Shown: positions 1 through 5,860 of the stretch, in pieces
Layout of the letters: each line of letters opens with the position of its first letter
Numbering within the stretch: the stretch's first letter is position 1
Assembly (NCBI GenBank): GCA_937924555.1
Contig: CALDSN010000133.1
Location: 1-10,520, forward strand
DNA: 10,520 bases
Source: an uncultured bacterium
GTDB lineage: Bacteria; Cloacimonadota; Cloacimonadia; Cloacimonadales; Cloacimonadaceae
Reading direction: 5' to 3'
Notes under the pieces: generated by a model
Told to the model about the DNA's origin: nothing
Databases searched by the model: none
What the model saw: the letters and a program-made list of their open reading frames with translations, nothing else
Translations under genes and position numbers: made by a program

Positions 1-47
1 GACCACCGAGATCTACACTCTTTCCCTACACGACGCTCTTCCGATCT
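1..47 (+). other. Illumina P5-side sequencing adapter (artefact)
   Basis: These bases match the Illumina TruSeq universal (P5/read 1) adapter, from the GACCACCGAGATCTACAC segment through to the CGCTCTTCCGATCT end that abuts the insert. They are not biological. The insert begins at 48, where an open reading frame is already running. The same adapter, inverted, closes the other end of the window. Confidence 0.98.
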
Positions 48-1160
48 GATTATGTTATTCAGGGATTAACAGGCAGATATGATTTCGATTTGGGCATCAA
101 GGCAGCAGACATAGAGCAGAACTGCATTGTCCGGGGTGTTAACCTTGCAGATCCTGGTGCAGTGTCTTTTGCGCAAGTTGGGTTAGAAATGGATTTTGCC
201 AATGCCGAAGGTGGTGGTCCTGACGAGGCTCTGAACCTCATTACCGTGAACAGAGTCAAAACTCCCCCTGTGGAAAATCTGCCCTTTTTGGTGCAAAGAA
301 CGCTTCCGCATTATTGGCAGATTTCCACAAACCTGAACACTTTCAATACCGATATTGTATTCGATTTAACGGGTGCGAATCTTGGTGCACCTGAAAGCTG
401 GATTATTATGCGCAGACCGGTAAATTCTGATTGGTGGTTAGTATATGGGAACTCCACCATTATTGATGGCAACACGATTCGCGCAAACAATGTAAACGAA
501 TTCAGTGATTGGAGTATCGGCAGTTCTGAGGATATACCCTTGCCTTTGGAACTATCATCCTTTTCGGCAAATGTAAACCAGAGTGGGTTGGCAACCTTGG
601 TTTGGACAACCCAATCCGAAACTGGCTTGGTGGGATATCTCATCCACCGAGCTGATAATGCATCCTTTGCCGATGCCGCTTCTCTGCAGAACGAGCTGAT
701 AGCAGCACAGAATTCTTCCGGAACAAGTGTATATACTTACACAGACGAGAATAATGAAGCATGCGGAGAATGGTTCTATTGGCTGGAAGCCTACGAAATG
801 AACGGAAACAGTACGTTATATGGTCCCATATCAATTGTCTTAACCCAGGGAGGTGATAGCGAAAGTCCAGAAACACCCGTGGATACAAGGCTAATCCTTA
901 AGAACTACCCCAATCCCTTTAACCCCCTCACCACTATATCCTTCTTCTTACCCATGGCTACCAAAGCAGCCGTAAACATCTATAATATTAAGGGTGAGTT
1001 AGTGAAGCAGTTCCCGGGTAAAGATTATCCCGCAGACTGGAATCATCTTATCTGGGATGCTACAGATGATAATGGTTCAAGGCTATCCAGCGGGATTTAT
1101 CTGCTGAGTCTGATTACCGACAGTGAAGTGGCAACCAAGAAGATTAGCTTAACAAAATAG
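48..1160 (+). CDS. Secreted protein with FnIII-like region and T9SS/FlgD-like C-terminal sorting domain (5' partial)
   Basis: The frame is open from the first insert base (codons GAT TAT GTT...), so the gene is cut by the adapter. 370 residues are visible, and any start codon inside the window, such as the TTG at 90, is only apparent. Residues ~1-160 are beta-rich and unassigned. The stretch beginning LPLELSSFSANVNQSGLATL (~165) is the usual opening of a fibronectin-III-like domain in these proteins (strand, then V.LVWTTQSE). The last ~85 residues carry the hallmark YPNPFNP motif (287-293), then TTISFFLP, VNIYNIKGELV and SSGIYLLSL, ending in KKISLTK. This is the FlgD-Ig/Por-type sorting domain family, which in T9SS bacteria directs export across the outer membrane and is often removed. 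Function of the passenger is unknown; a cell-surface or secreted adhesin or enzyme is likely. A terminator follows 18 bp after the stop. Confidence 0.9.
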   Translation, partial: DYVIQGLTGRYDFDLGIKAADIEQNCIVRGVNLADPGAVSFAQVGLEMDFANAEGGGPDEALNLITVNRVKTPPVENLPFLVQRTLPHYWQISTNLNTFNTDIVFDLTGANLGAPESWIIMRRPVNSDWWLVYGNSTIIDGNTIRANNVNEFSDWSIGSSEDIPLPLELSSFSANVNQSGLATLVWTTQSETGLVGYLIHRADNASFADAASLQNELIAAQNSSGTSVYTYTDENNEACGEWFYWLEAYEMNGNSTLYGPISIVLTQGGDSESPETPVDTRLILKNYPNPFNPLTTISFFLPMATKAAVNIYNIKGELVKQFPGKDYPADWNHLIWDATDDNGSRLSSGIYLLSLITDSEVATKKISLTK

Positions 1161-1178
1161 TTCTCCCCTAAAGCCTCT

Positions 1179-1216
1179 GTGCCCTCTGCCTCCCCCGGAG
1201 GGCACTGGCTTTTATT
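1179..1216 (+). terminator. Rho-independent terminator after the sorting-domain gene
   Basis: A perfect 8-bp stem GTGCCCTC (1179-1186) / GAGGGCAC (1198-1205) encloses an 11-nt loop and is followed by TGGCTTTTATT. It sits 18 bp after the stop at 1160 and separates this gene from the next promoter. Confidence 0.8.
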
Positions 1217-1245
1217 CTGCACAAATACAAAGTGATAGATTTACA

Positions 1246-1273
1246 TTGACAGATTGAGAAGCGTGCGTAGCAT
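1246..1273 (+). promoter_or_regulatory. Probable sigma-70-type promoter for the small exported protein
   Basis: TTGACA at 1246-1251, a 16-bp spacer, then TAGCAT at 1268-1273 (4 of 6 matches to TATAAT). It lies just after the terminator and 18 bp before the start codon at 1292. The ribosome binding site AAGAGG is at 1281-1286, leaving a very short leader. Confidence 0.5.
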
Positions 1274-1291
1274 AACGACAAAGAGGTTATT

Positions 1292-1771
1292 ATGAAAAAA
1301 GTGATACTCATTTCTTTGTTTATTCTGTCTTGCGTTATGTTATTAGCACAGACAGGGATGTTTAACATCAGCTTCGGTCAAGATTATCAAACAGCGGTTA
1401 GCTCTCTGTTAAAGCAGGGGTTTACGCAGACAGACACCACTTCCACCTCCAGAACATTCGTAAATAGCAAGATTCCCAGTTTGGCAAAGCTCCAGCTTCG
1501 TGACACTTACTCCGAGAAAAAGGTGAGTGGATGGACAATGTATTACAGAGTGGGTGGCGATGAAGCCGTTATTAAAGATTTCAAAGACAAGCTGGATGCT
1601 CTGCACAAAGTTACTTCATATTACGATGATTATTATGATGAAGAAGTATGGGAGCTGAATGATACTTATGCCATATACTTCTACACTCTCGATTATGATG
1701 AAACACTGGTTATAGAATACACTGAGCTAAGTGACGACGACTATTATTACGACGACGATTACTGGTATTAG
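1292..1771 (+). CDS. Small exported protein with Tyr/Asp-rich C-terminal tail, unknown function
   Basis: 159 residues, not assigned to a family. Residues 1-20 form a classic signal peptide (KK, then a hydrophobic run, ending ...LLAQ, with T21 as likely first mature residue). The ATG has AAGAGG 5 nt upstream. The mature part has a compact mixed alpha/beta look: ISFGQDYQTAVSSLLKQGF resembles an opening helix of small periplasmic domains, then the strand-like KLQLRDTYSEKKVSGWTMYY. From ~109 composition becomes extreme: YYDDYYDEEVW at 110-120 and DDDYYYDDDYWY at the very end. Such acidic-aromatic tails could bind divalent cations or mediate packing, but this is a guess. It has its own probable promoter. 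Its stop is only 9 bp from the stop of the convergent gene, with no terminator between them. Confidence 0.82.
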   Translation: MKKVILISLFILSCVMLLAQTGMFNISFGQDYQTAVSSLLKQGFTQTDTTSTSRTFVNSKIPSLAKLQLRDTYSEKKVSGWTMYYRVGGDEAVIKDFKDKLDALHKVTSYYDDYYDEEVWELNDTYAIYFYTLDYDETLVIEYTELSDDDYYYDDDYWY

Positions 1772-1780
1772 AATAAACTA

Positions 1781-2668
1781 TCAGCGCAGTTCAAGATAAG
1801 TTTCCTTTCCGAGTTTAATGGCTTTCTGCCTATCCTGAATTTTCTTATTTGTGTTTTTCAGGGATGTGAGGCGGATATCTGTCCAATCCCAACCCAAAGC
1901 CATGCCAAGTTCGGTCAATTGGCTGAGACATCCCTTTTTCACATAGGCAAAGGGACCGCACTGCAAATATACTATCTCCGCTAAAGGACTGTCTCCAACT
2001 CGGGTTATCCCTTTTAACCTTATAGAGCCACTATTGCTTTCCACGAGAGCTTTATCTGCCAGAAGAGCCGGATATTCCAAAGCAAGGGGATGCAGCTCAC
2101 GATCTACCATAATCAGGCTACCCTTGCTCTGCGCAAAAGCTTTTGACATCAGCTCAGAGATGCTCAGTTCTCCATTATTCCAGCCAAAGACATCTTTTGT
2201 ATCTTCCCAAGGGTAGATGTAACGGGGATGAGGTTGTGGTTGGTAGGCTTGAAGTACAATCTGGGACACTCCGCGGAGCCAAAGGTTTTCCCTAGTTTGG
2301 GGAAAGATTATGCGTAAGTCCTGCTCGGGGATTGCTTCGTTCTCGTGATACAGTGCCAGAAAGGCGGGCATATTATCCAATTCCACCCGCTGCAGTTCCA
2401 CTTCATAGCCATCATAGGACACGCACTTCAGGCTATGCCATTCTGAAATGCCCAAGCTCTGCAGCCACGGAAGCAAAGCAATTCCTTGCCAGTTTTCCCT
2501 GATATCTTTGCCGTTCTTGTTTCGTTGAGTTGTGAATTCGGAGAGTTTTTCAGCGTTCAGACTTTGGTAACTGAGGTTCATCTGAGGTGCATCCGAGGGG
2601 CATACTTTGAGCGCAAATGCGTATATGGATAGAGATAGCATCAGTATTAGAAGCAGCTTTCGTTTCAT
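1781..2668 (-). CDS. Exported protein with degenerate molybdopterin-oxidoreductase-like (SUOX) fold
   Basis: 295 residues. Signal peptide at 1-20 (KRK, hydrophobic run, YAFA-LK). Residues ~57-140 follow the pattern of the Oxidored_molyb/sulfite-oxidase catalytic fold: NWQGIALLPWLQSLGI matches the 'W.Gv.L..LL...G' strand-helix, VSYDGYEVEL matches the 'S.DGY...l' strand, LALYHENEAIPEQDLRIIFP matches 'la..~Nge.l....G.lRlv.P', and LRGVSQIVL matches the final 'k.v..I.l' strand. The cysteine that ligates molybdenum in true sulfite oxidases is not evident, so a binding rather than redox role is more likely. The C-terminal half (~165-265) is unassigned. The fold call rests on pattern recognition only. 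The gene is transcribed divergently from the lipoprotein/TonB-receptor pair, and the lipoprotein has a similar pattern. Start: ATG with GGGAG 9 nt upstream. Confidence 0.8.
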   Translation of the reverse strand: MKRKLLLILMLSLSIYAFALKVCPSDAPQMNLSYQSLNAEKLSEFTTQRNKNGKDIRENWQGIALLPWLQSLGISEWHSLKCVSYDGYEVELQRVELDNMPAFLALYHENEAIPEQDLRIIFPQTRENLWLRGVSQIVLQAYQPQPHPRYIYPWEDTKDVFGWNNGELSISELMSKAFAQSKGSLIMVDRELHPLALEYPALLADKALVESNSGSIRLKGITRVGDSPLAEIVYLQCGPFAYVKKGCLSQLTELGMALGWDWTDIRLTSLKNTNKKIQDRQKAIKLGKETYLELR

Positions 2669-2698
2669 TATTCCTAGCTCCCTAAGTTTTGGTTCACG

Positions 2699-2726
2699 CT
2701 TATCTTGGGATGGGAGATTCTGTCAA
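2699..2726 (-). promoter_or_regulatory. Probable promoter of the minus-strand exported gene
   Basis: On the minus strand TTGACA (2726-2721) is followed after 16 bp by GATAAG (2704-2699), 4 of 6 matches to TATAAT, 30 bp before the ATG. Its -35 box is the mirror image of the plus-strand TTGACA at 2739, giving TGTCAA-N12-TTGACA across the divergent spacer. Confidence 0.45.
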
Positions 2727-2738
2727 CCCACATCTTAC

Positions 2739-2767
2739 TTGACAAATACACCTCAGCCTAATTTCTT
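2739..2767 (+). promoter_or_regulatory. Possible promoter for the lipoprotein/TonB-receptor unit
   Basis: TTGACA at 2739-2744 within CTTGACAAA, a motif that recurs at 5750 and 5781. The -10 is weak: TAATTT at 14-bp spacing or TTTCTT at 17-bp spacing. If used, transcription would start near 2773 and give a leader of about 140 nt before the ATG at 2911. Confidence 0.35.
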
Positions 2768-2772
2768 GGAAA

Positions 2773-2910
2773 CCAGCCGAGTGCCTTTGCCTAAACAATT
2801 GCATGGCAATGCACCGATAGGGTATGATGGGAAACTGTCATGCCTCCCTTTGGAAAGGCTGCAGCGGAAATCTTAACCCTGCAAGCCTCCTGCTTTTCAT
2901 GGAGGTTACA
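2773..2910 (+). promoter_or_regulatory. Structured 5' leader with competing anti-SD and anti-anti-SD hairpins (candidate riboregulator)
   Basis: Several helices can be drawn. One is a 9-pair hairpin 2820-2828/2837-2845 with three G-U pairs. A second pairs 2857-2864 (GGCTGCAG) with 2879-2887 (CTGCAAGCC, one bulged A), extendable by two G-C pairs. A third pairs 2884-2890 with 2901-2907, placing the Shine-Dalgarno GGAGG (2901-2905) opposite CCTCC (2886-2890). The second and third share bases 2884-2887 and cannot form together, which is the layout of a translational switch. AUAGGG, AGCGGAAA and CAAGCC occur in the order seen in cobalamin riboswitches, but a proper B12 box is absent, so no class is assigned. 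Confidence 0.35.
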
Positions 2911-3726
2911 ATGAAAAAGCTTACCTATGCTTTGTTGCTGCTTATCGTTATGTTCACTTTCTCTTGCAGCAAAGATGACGACAACGACACCCCCACCGAT
3001 GTCAATATTTACGGTTACAAACTGGATCAATTCGTTCCTCAGAACACCGTACATGACCTCATCACCACCGATGCCGAGGACTTGACGGATTATCGCAGCC
3101 TGTTTGCCTATGAAATCGTAAGCGCAGATGAGGATGAATGGAGTCCGCGCCTTAGTGTAAATGCAGGCTATGATCTTGGTTGGAACGCCTTTAAGGAAGG
3201 CTTCTATGTCCCCAGTGACAATAAAAAGACTTGGTTTGCCGATACCAGCTTACCCAGTGCTTTTAAAGTGCGTAACACAGGGAAGTTCAACCTCTATCGC
3301 AAGGTGGATGTGGTTACAACAAGAAGCACAAAGATGGTGGAACTGAAAGGCTTAACAACTACTGATATGACCAACTGGAGCAGCGTGAGCGAAGCCGCCG
3401 TAAAGCTATCTGACCTATTGGAAGGTATTGGCAGCTACACTTCCGTCAAGCTGGTGGCAGGTGACGATTATAGCGTTACTTACACTCCTGAGCAGATTCA
3501 GGATGGCTATTATTTCCTTAGCTCAGAAGTAACGACCTTCCCTAGTTTTAACGCTACCATGTCAGGCAGCCAAAAGAAGTTCAAACGCCTGGCAAGAATT
3601 GAAGTTACCACTGCTGACGAACAGGTTCACACTTTTGCTAATGCTCCCCATGATAAAGTAAGCATCAGCTTCAGCGTCCCTGCCGATCTTGCCGGTTATA
3701 CCAGCACTGTAATGACCAATTATTAA
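2911..3726 (+). CDS. Probable surface lipoprotein with degenerate molybdopterin-oxidoreductase-like region
   Basis: 271 residues from the ATG at 2911, chosen because GGAGG lies 5 nt upstream and a lipoprotein signal begins there (MKKLTYALLLLIVMFTFSC). Cys19 is the likely lipidated residue. The following SKDDDND resembles acidic export signals that send lipoproteins to the cell surface in Bacteroidota. Residues ~35-130 contain LFAYEIVSADEDEWSPR and NAGYDLGWNAFKEGFYVP, unassigned. Residues ~143-232 look like the sulfite-oxidase-type fold: VKLSDLLEGIGSYTSVKLVA, then GDDYSVTYTPEQI, then KKFKRLARIEV. No metal-ligating cysteine is present; Cys19 is the only Cys. The TonB receptor starts 22 bp downstream, so the two are probably co-transcribed and the lipoprotein may be its surface partner. 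Fold assignment is by eye and should be held loosely. Confidence 0.82.
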   Translation: MKKLTYALLLLIVMFTFSCSKDDDNDTPTDVNIYGYKLDQFVPQNTVHDLITTDAEDLTDYRSLFAYEIVSADEDEWSPRLSVNAGYDLGWNAFKEGFYVPSDNKKTWFADTSLPSAFKVRNTGKFNLYRKVDVVTTRSTKMVELKGLTTTDMTNWSSVSEAAVKLSDLLEGIGSYTSVKLVAGDDYSVTYTPEQIQDGYYFLSSEVTTFPSFNATMSGSQKKFKRLARIEVTTADEQVHTFANAPHDKVSISFSVPADLAGYTSTVMTNY

Positions 3727-3748
3727 TAAACCTTACACCTTCCCCCAA

Positions 3749-5629
3749 ATGAAGAAGCAACTTTATTTATTATGGGGATGGCTAATAATCTCCGGGCTGC
3801 TGCTTGCCAACAGCCCGGATAGCTTAAAGACCTTCACTCTCCCTAAAGTACGGGTGGTGGTGGACCAAGCCAGTGAAGCCATCGGGCAAATCCAGAAAGT
3901 AATAATCTCAGACAAAGATAATGCCCTTTCGTTGAGGGATGCCTTGCAGAACAATGTTGGCACCAGCGCAAGCGTGGGTAGCAAGGATGAAAGCAACCTG
4001 CGTTTACGGGGATTCCGTAAAAACGAAGTGAAGGTGATGATCGATGGTCGTCCCATCAACAGTGGTTACTTTGGCAATGTTGACATCAGTAAGCTCTCCA
4101 TCATTGGCATCACTGAGATGCAGATTATCAAAGGACCCAGCTCTCCTCTCTACGGTTCGGGCAGTATGGGCGGTGTTCTAAATTTGCTATCCAGTGATCC
4201 CAGCACCAATAAATGGCTGAAACTGGGTACAACAATTAAACGTAACAATACTCAAAGCTTGCAACTTAGCTCCACTCATAGCTTTGATACTTGGAGCTAT
4301 AAACTGGGTCTCTCCGGGCTGAGCAGTGATGGCTTTATTCTTTCGGAGGATTTCAATCCCACTTTTTCCGAGAATGGCACTGTGCGCAACCACAGCGCAA
4401 AGGATCAGTACAATCTGTATGCAGGCATCAGTACAGAGCTTATGAATTTCCACAAGATTGGCTTTGATGTTCTGTATAGCGGTATGCAACGCAAGGAGAT
4501 ACCTTCCTCCATTTACGAACGTAAGACTCGTCTATACAAGGACTGGGCACGTTATAATGCGGGGCTTACGGGAGAATTCAGGCTTGCTGAAACCACTACC
4601 CTAACCACATTAATCAGTTATGATGGGGGGGGAGATAGATATCTGGAATACAATGACACAGCAATGCAGTTTCTGAATGTGGATTCACGCATGAACAACG
4701 AAAGCTGGGGCTTTGCACCCAAATTGCGTATTCAGAGACGTAGGGGCGAGACCTTTGACTTTGGCTATAAGCTGGATATTCAAGGAAATAAACGTAAGGA
4801 TAACGGTAATTACAAGACTTGGACTCATAGCCAAGTGGTTAATCAAAATGCTTTCCTCCAATATGACCGACAACTGGGCAACAAGCTGAAGATGACAACT
4901 GGAGTAGGGCTTAGTGCCTATCTCTTCGGTAACAACAGCGAAACCACCCTTATAACTGAGCCTTCACTTGGTTTGAACTTTGATGGCGGAAAACTGGGCA
5001 ACAGCAACTTCGCCATTGGTATCAACAGTGCCCCTCCCACCATGCACCAGTTATTCTCGGCGGGAAAGGGCAATATGAAGCTGATTCCTCAGAGTGCGCT
5101 GAAGCTGGAGCTTAGCCACTCCAAGCATCTCTTTAACAATCTTTTATCTCTTAGTGCCGGGTTGTTTTACAACGACAGCCACAACCTGATTGAACTGAAG
5201 ATGGGCAAGTATGAAAACATCTATCATCTGGTATCCGATGGTGCAGAACTTAGCATGGTACTCAGCCCGCTCAAGGCATATCAGATGGAAGCTTCCTATG
5301 CCTTTTTGGAATATGACAAGAGCAGCGACTATCGTTTAACCGAAACACCCAAGCATAGTGTAGAGTTTGTCCACAGGCTTTCTCTGCCCCACAACATAAG
5401 TATGTCGTTAAGTACCTCATATCGGGGAGATAGAGTATCCCAAGATGATATTGGGGTTTATCATAGTCTGGATGCCTATTGGCGTAATGATGCTCAGCTT
5501 CAGTATAGCTGGAAGTCCATCGTTCTCCGTGCAGGCTTGGAAAACATTCTGGATGCGGATTATCAAGGCGAATACGGCTTCCCAGAGCCGGGTAGGGATT
5601 TCAGCTTAGGGCTGGAGATAAATATATAG
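3749..5629 (+). CDS. TonB-dependent outer-membrane receptor
   Basis: 626 residues with a signal peptide (MKKQLYLLWGWLIISGLLLA, mature from ~21). The segment TFTLPKVRVVV is a plausible TonB box region. The plug domain (~30-155) is well preserved: LSLRDALQNNVGTSASVG, then NLRLRGFRKNEVKVMIDGRP, ITEMQIIKGPSSPLYGSGSMGGVLN. The remainder is a 22-strand-type barrel rich in alternating aromatic and polar residues and short for the family, closer to BtuB/colicin-I-receptor size than to siderophore or SusC proteins. The C-terminus keeps the typical LENILDADYQ...GRDFSLGLEI signature but ends in Ile instead of the usual Phe. There is no clear Shine-Dalgarno; translation may depend on coupling with the lipoprotein gene 22 bp upstream. 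The ligand (cobalamin, heme, metal chelate or other) cannot be read from the sequence. A run of seven G at 4624-4632 does not break the frame. Confidence 0.93.
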   Translation: MKKQLYLLWGWLIISGLLLANSPDSLKTFTLPKVRVVVDQASEAIGQIQKVIISDKDNALSLRDALQNNVGTSASVGSKDESNLRLRGFRKNEVKVMIDGRPINSGYFGNVDISKLSIIGITEMQIIKGPSSPLYGSGSMGGVLNLLSSDPSTNKWLKLGTTIKRNNTQSLQLSSTHSFDTWSYKLGLSGLSSDGFILSEDFNPTFSENGTVRNHSAKDQYNLYAGISTELMNFHKIGFDVLYSGMQRKEIPSSIYERKTRLYKDWARYNAGLTGEFRLAETTTLTTLISYDGGGDRYLEYNDTAMQFLNVDSRMNNESWGFAPKLRIQRRRGETFDFGYKLDIQGNKRKDNGNYKTWTHSQVVNQNAFLQYDRQLGNKLKMTTGVGLSAYLFGNNSETTLITEPSLGLNFDGGKLGNSNFAIGINSAPPTMHQLFSAGKGNMKLIPQSALKLELSHSKHLFNNLLSLSAGLFYNDSHNLIELKMGKYENIYHLVSDGAELSMVLSPLKAYQMEASYAFLEYDKSSDYRLTETPKHSVEFVHRLSLPHNISMSLSTSYRGDRVSQDDIGVYHSLDAYWRNDAQLQYSWKSIVLRAGLENILDADYQGEYGFPEPGRDFSLGLEINI

Positions 5630-5643
5630 CCTCTTCCTTGGAA

Positions 5644-5701
5644 GCATTACATAATCAATACAGACTCATTACGCTCTTTGCCCGTAATAAGTCCGTAATG
5701 A
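5644..5701. repeat. Cluster of ATTAC/GTAAT half-sites in the spacer after the TonB receptor
   Basis: CATTAC at 5644-5649 and TCATTACG at 5666-5673 face CCGTAAT at 5682-5688 and CCGTAATGA at 5693-5701. The two CCGTAAT copies are 11 bp apart, about one helical turn. TCATTACG is a perfect 8-bp inverted match to CGTAATGA and a 6-bp match to the nearer copy. It could be a regulator binding array or a dispersed intergenic repeat. No U-tract follows, so it is not a standard terminator. Confidence 0.4.
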
Positions 5702-5749
5702 TAGCGCAATTCAAGTAAGGATAGCTTGCCGAATAAGGGACATCTGAAA

Positions 5750-5810
5750 CTTGACAAATGGGGCTAAATGCAACAAAAAACTTGACAAAAGCATGCATGA
5801 TATTTTGATA
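5750..5810 (+). promoter_or_regulatory. Tandem CTTGACAAA boxes upstream of the envelope operon
   Basis: AAACTTGACAAA occurs twice (TTGACA at 5751-5756 and 5782-5787), 31 bp apart or roughly three helical turns. The second is followed after 17 bp by TTGATA, a poor -10, with TATTTT at 5801-5806 nearby at a short 13-bp spacing. The same box is found upstream of the lipoprotein gene. It is likely the promoter zone of the operon, but the exact -10 is unsettled. Confidence 0.4.
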
Positions 5811-5860
5811 GGGGCTTGATTTTATGAAGCATACCAGTAGTGGTGAAAAGGGAGTGTCAA

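Noticed and set aside
2824..2910. Upstream ATG for the lipoprotein at 2824
   Set aside because: It would put about 29 residues before the lipoprotein signal peptide and translate through the structured leader; the ATG at 2911 has GGAGG at ideal spacing.
2773..2910. Canonical cobalamin riboswitch
   Set aside because: Only short motifs agree; the conserved B12 box (GACCUGC segment) and the expected GGUG-type loop are missing, so the class is not claimed.
4624..4632. Frameshift at a run of seven G in the TonB receptor
   Set aside because: The frame continues through the run with normal barrel-strand sequence on both sides to an intact C-terminal signature.
5634..5649. CTTCCTTGGAAG after the TonB receptor as a terminator
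   Set aside because: The loop would be only two bases and no T-run follows.
5791..5800. GCATGCATG palindrome as a specific operator
   Set aside because: It is a short simple palindrome expected by chance, with no second copy near.
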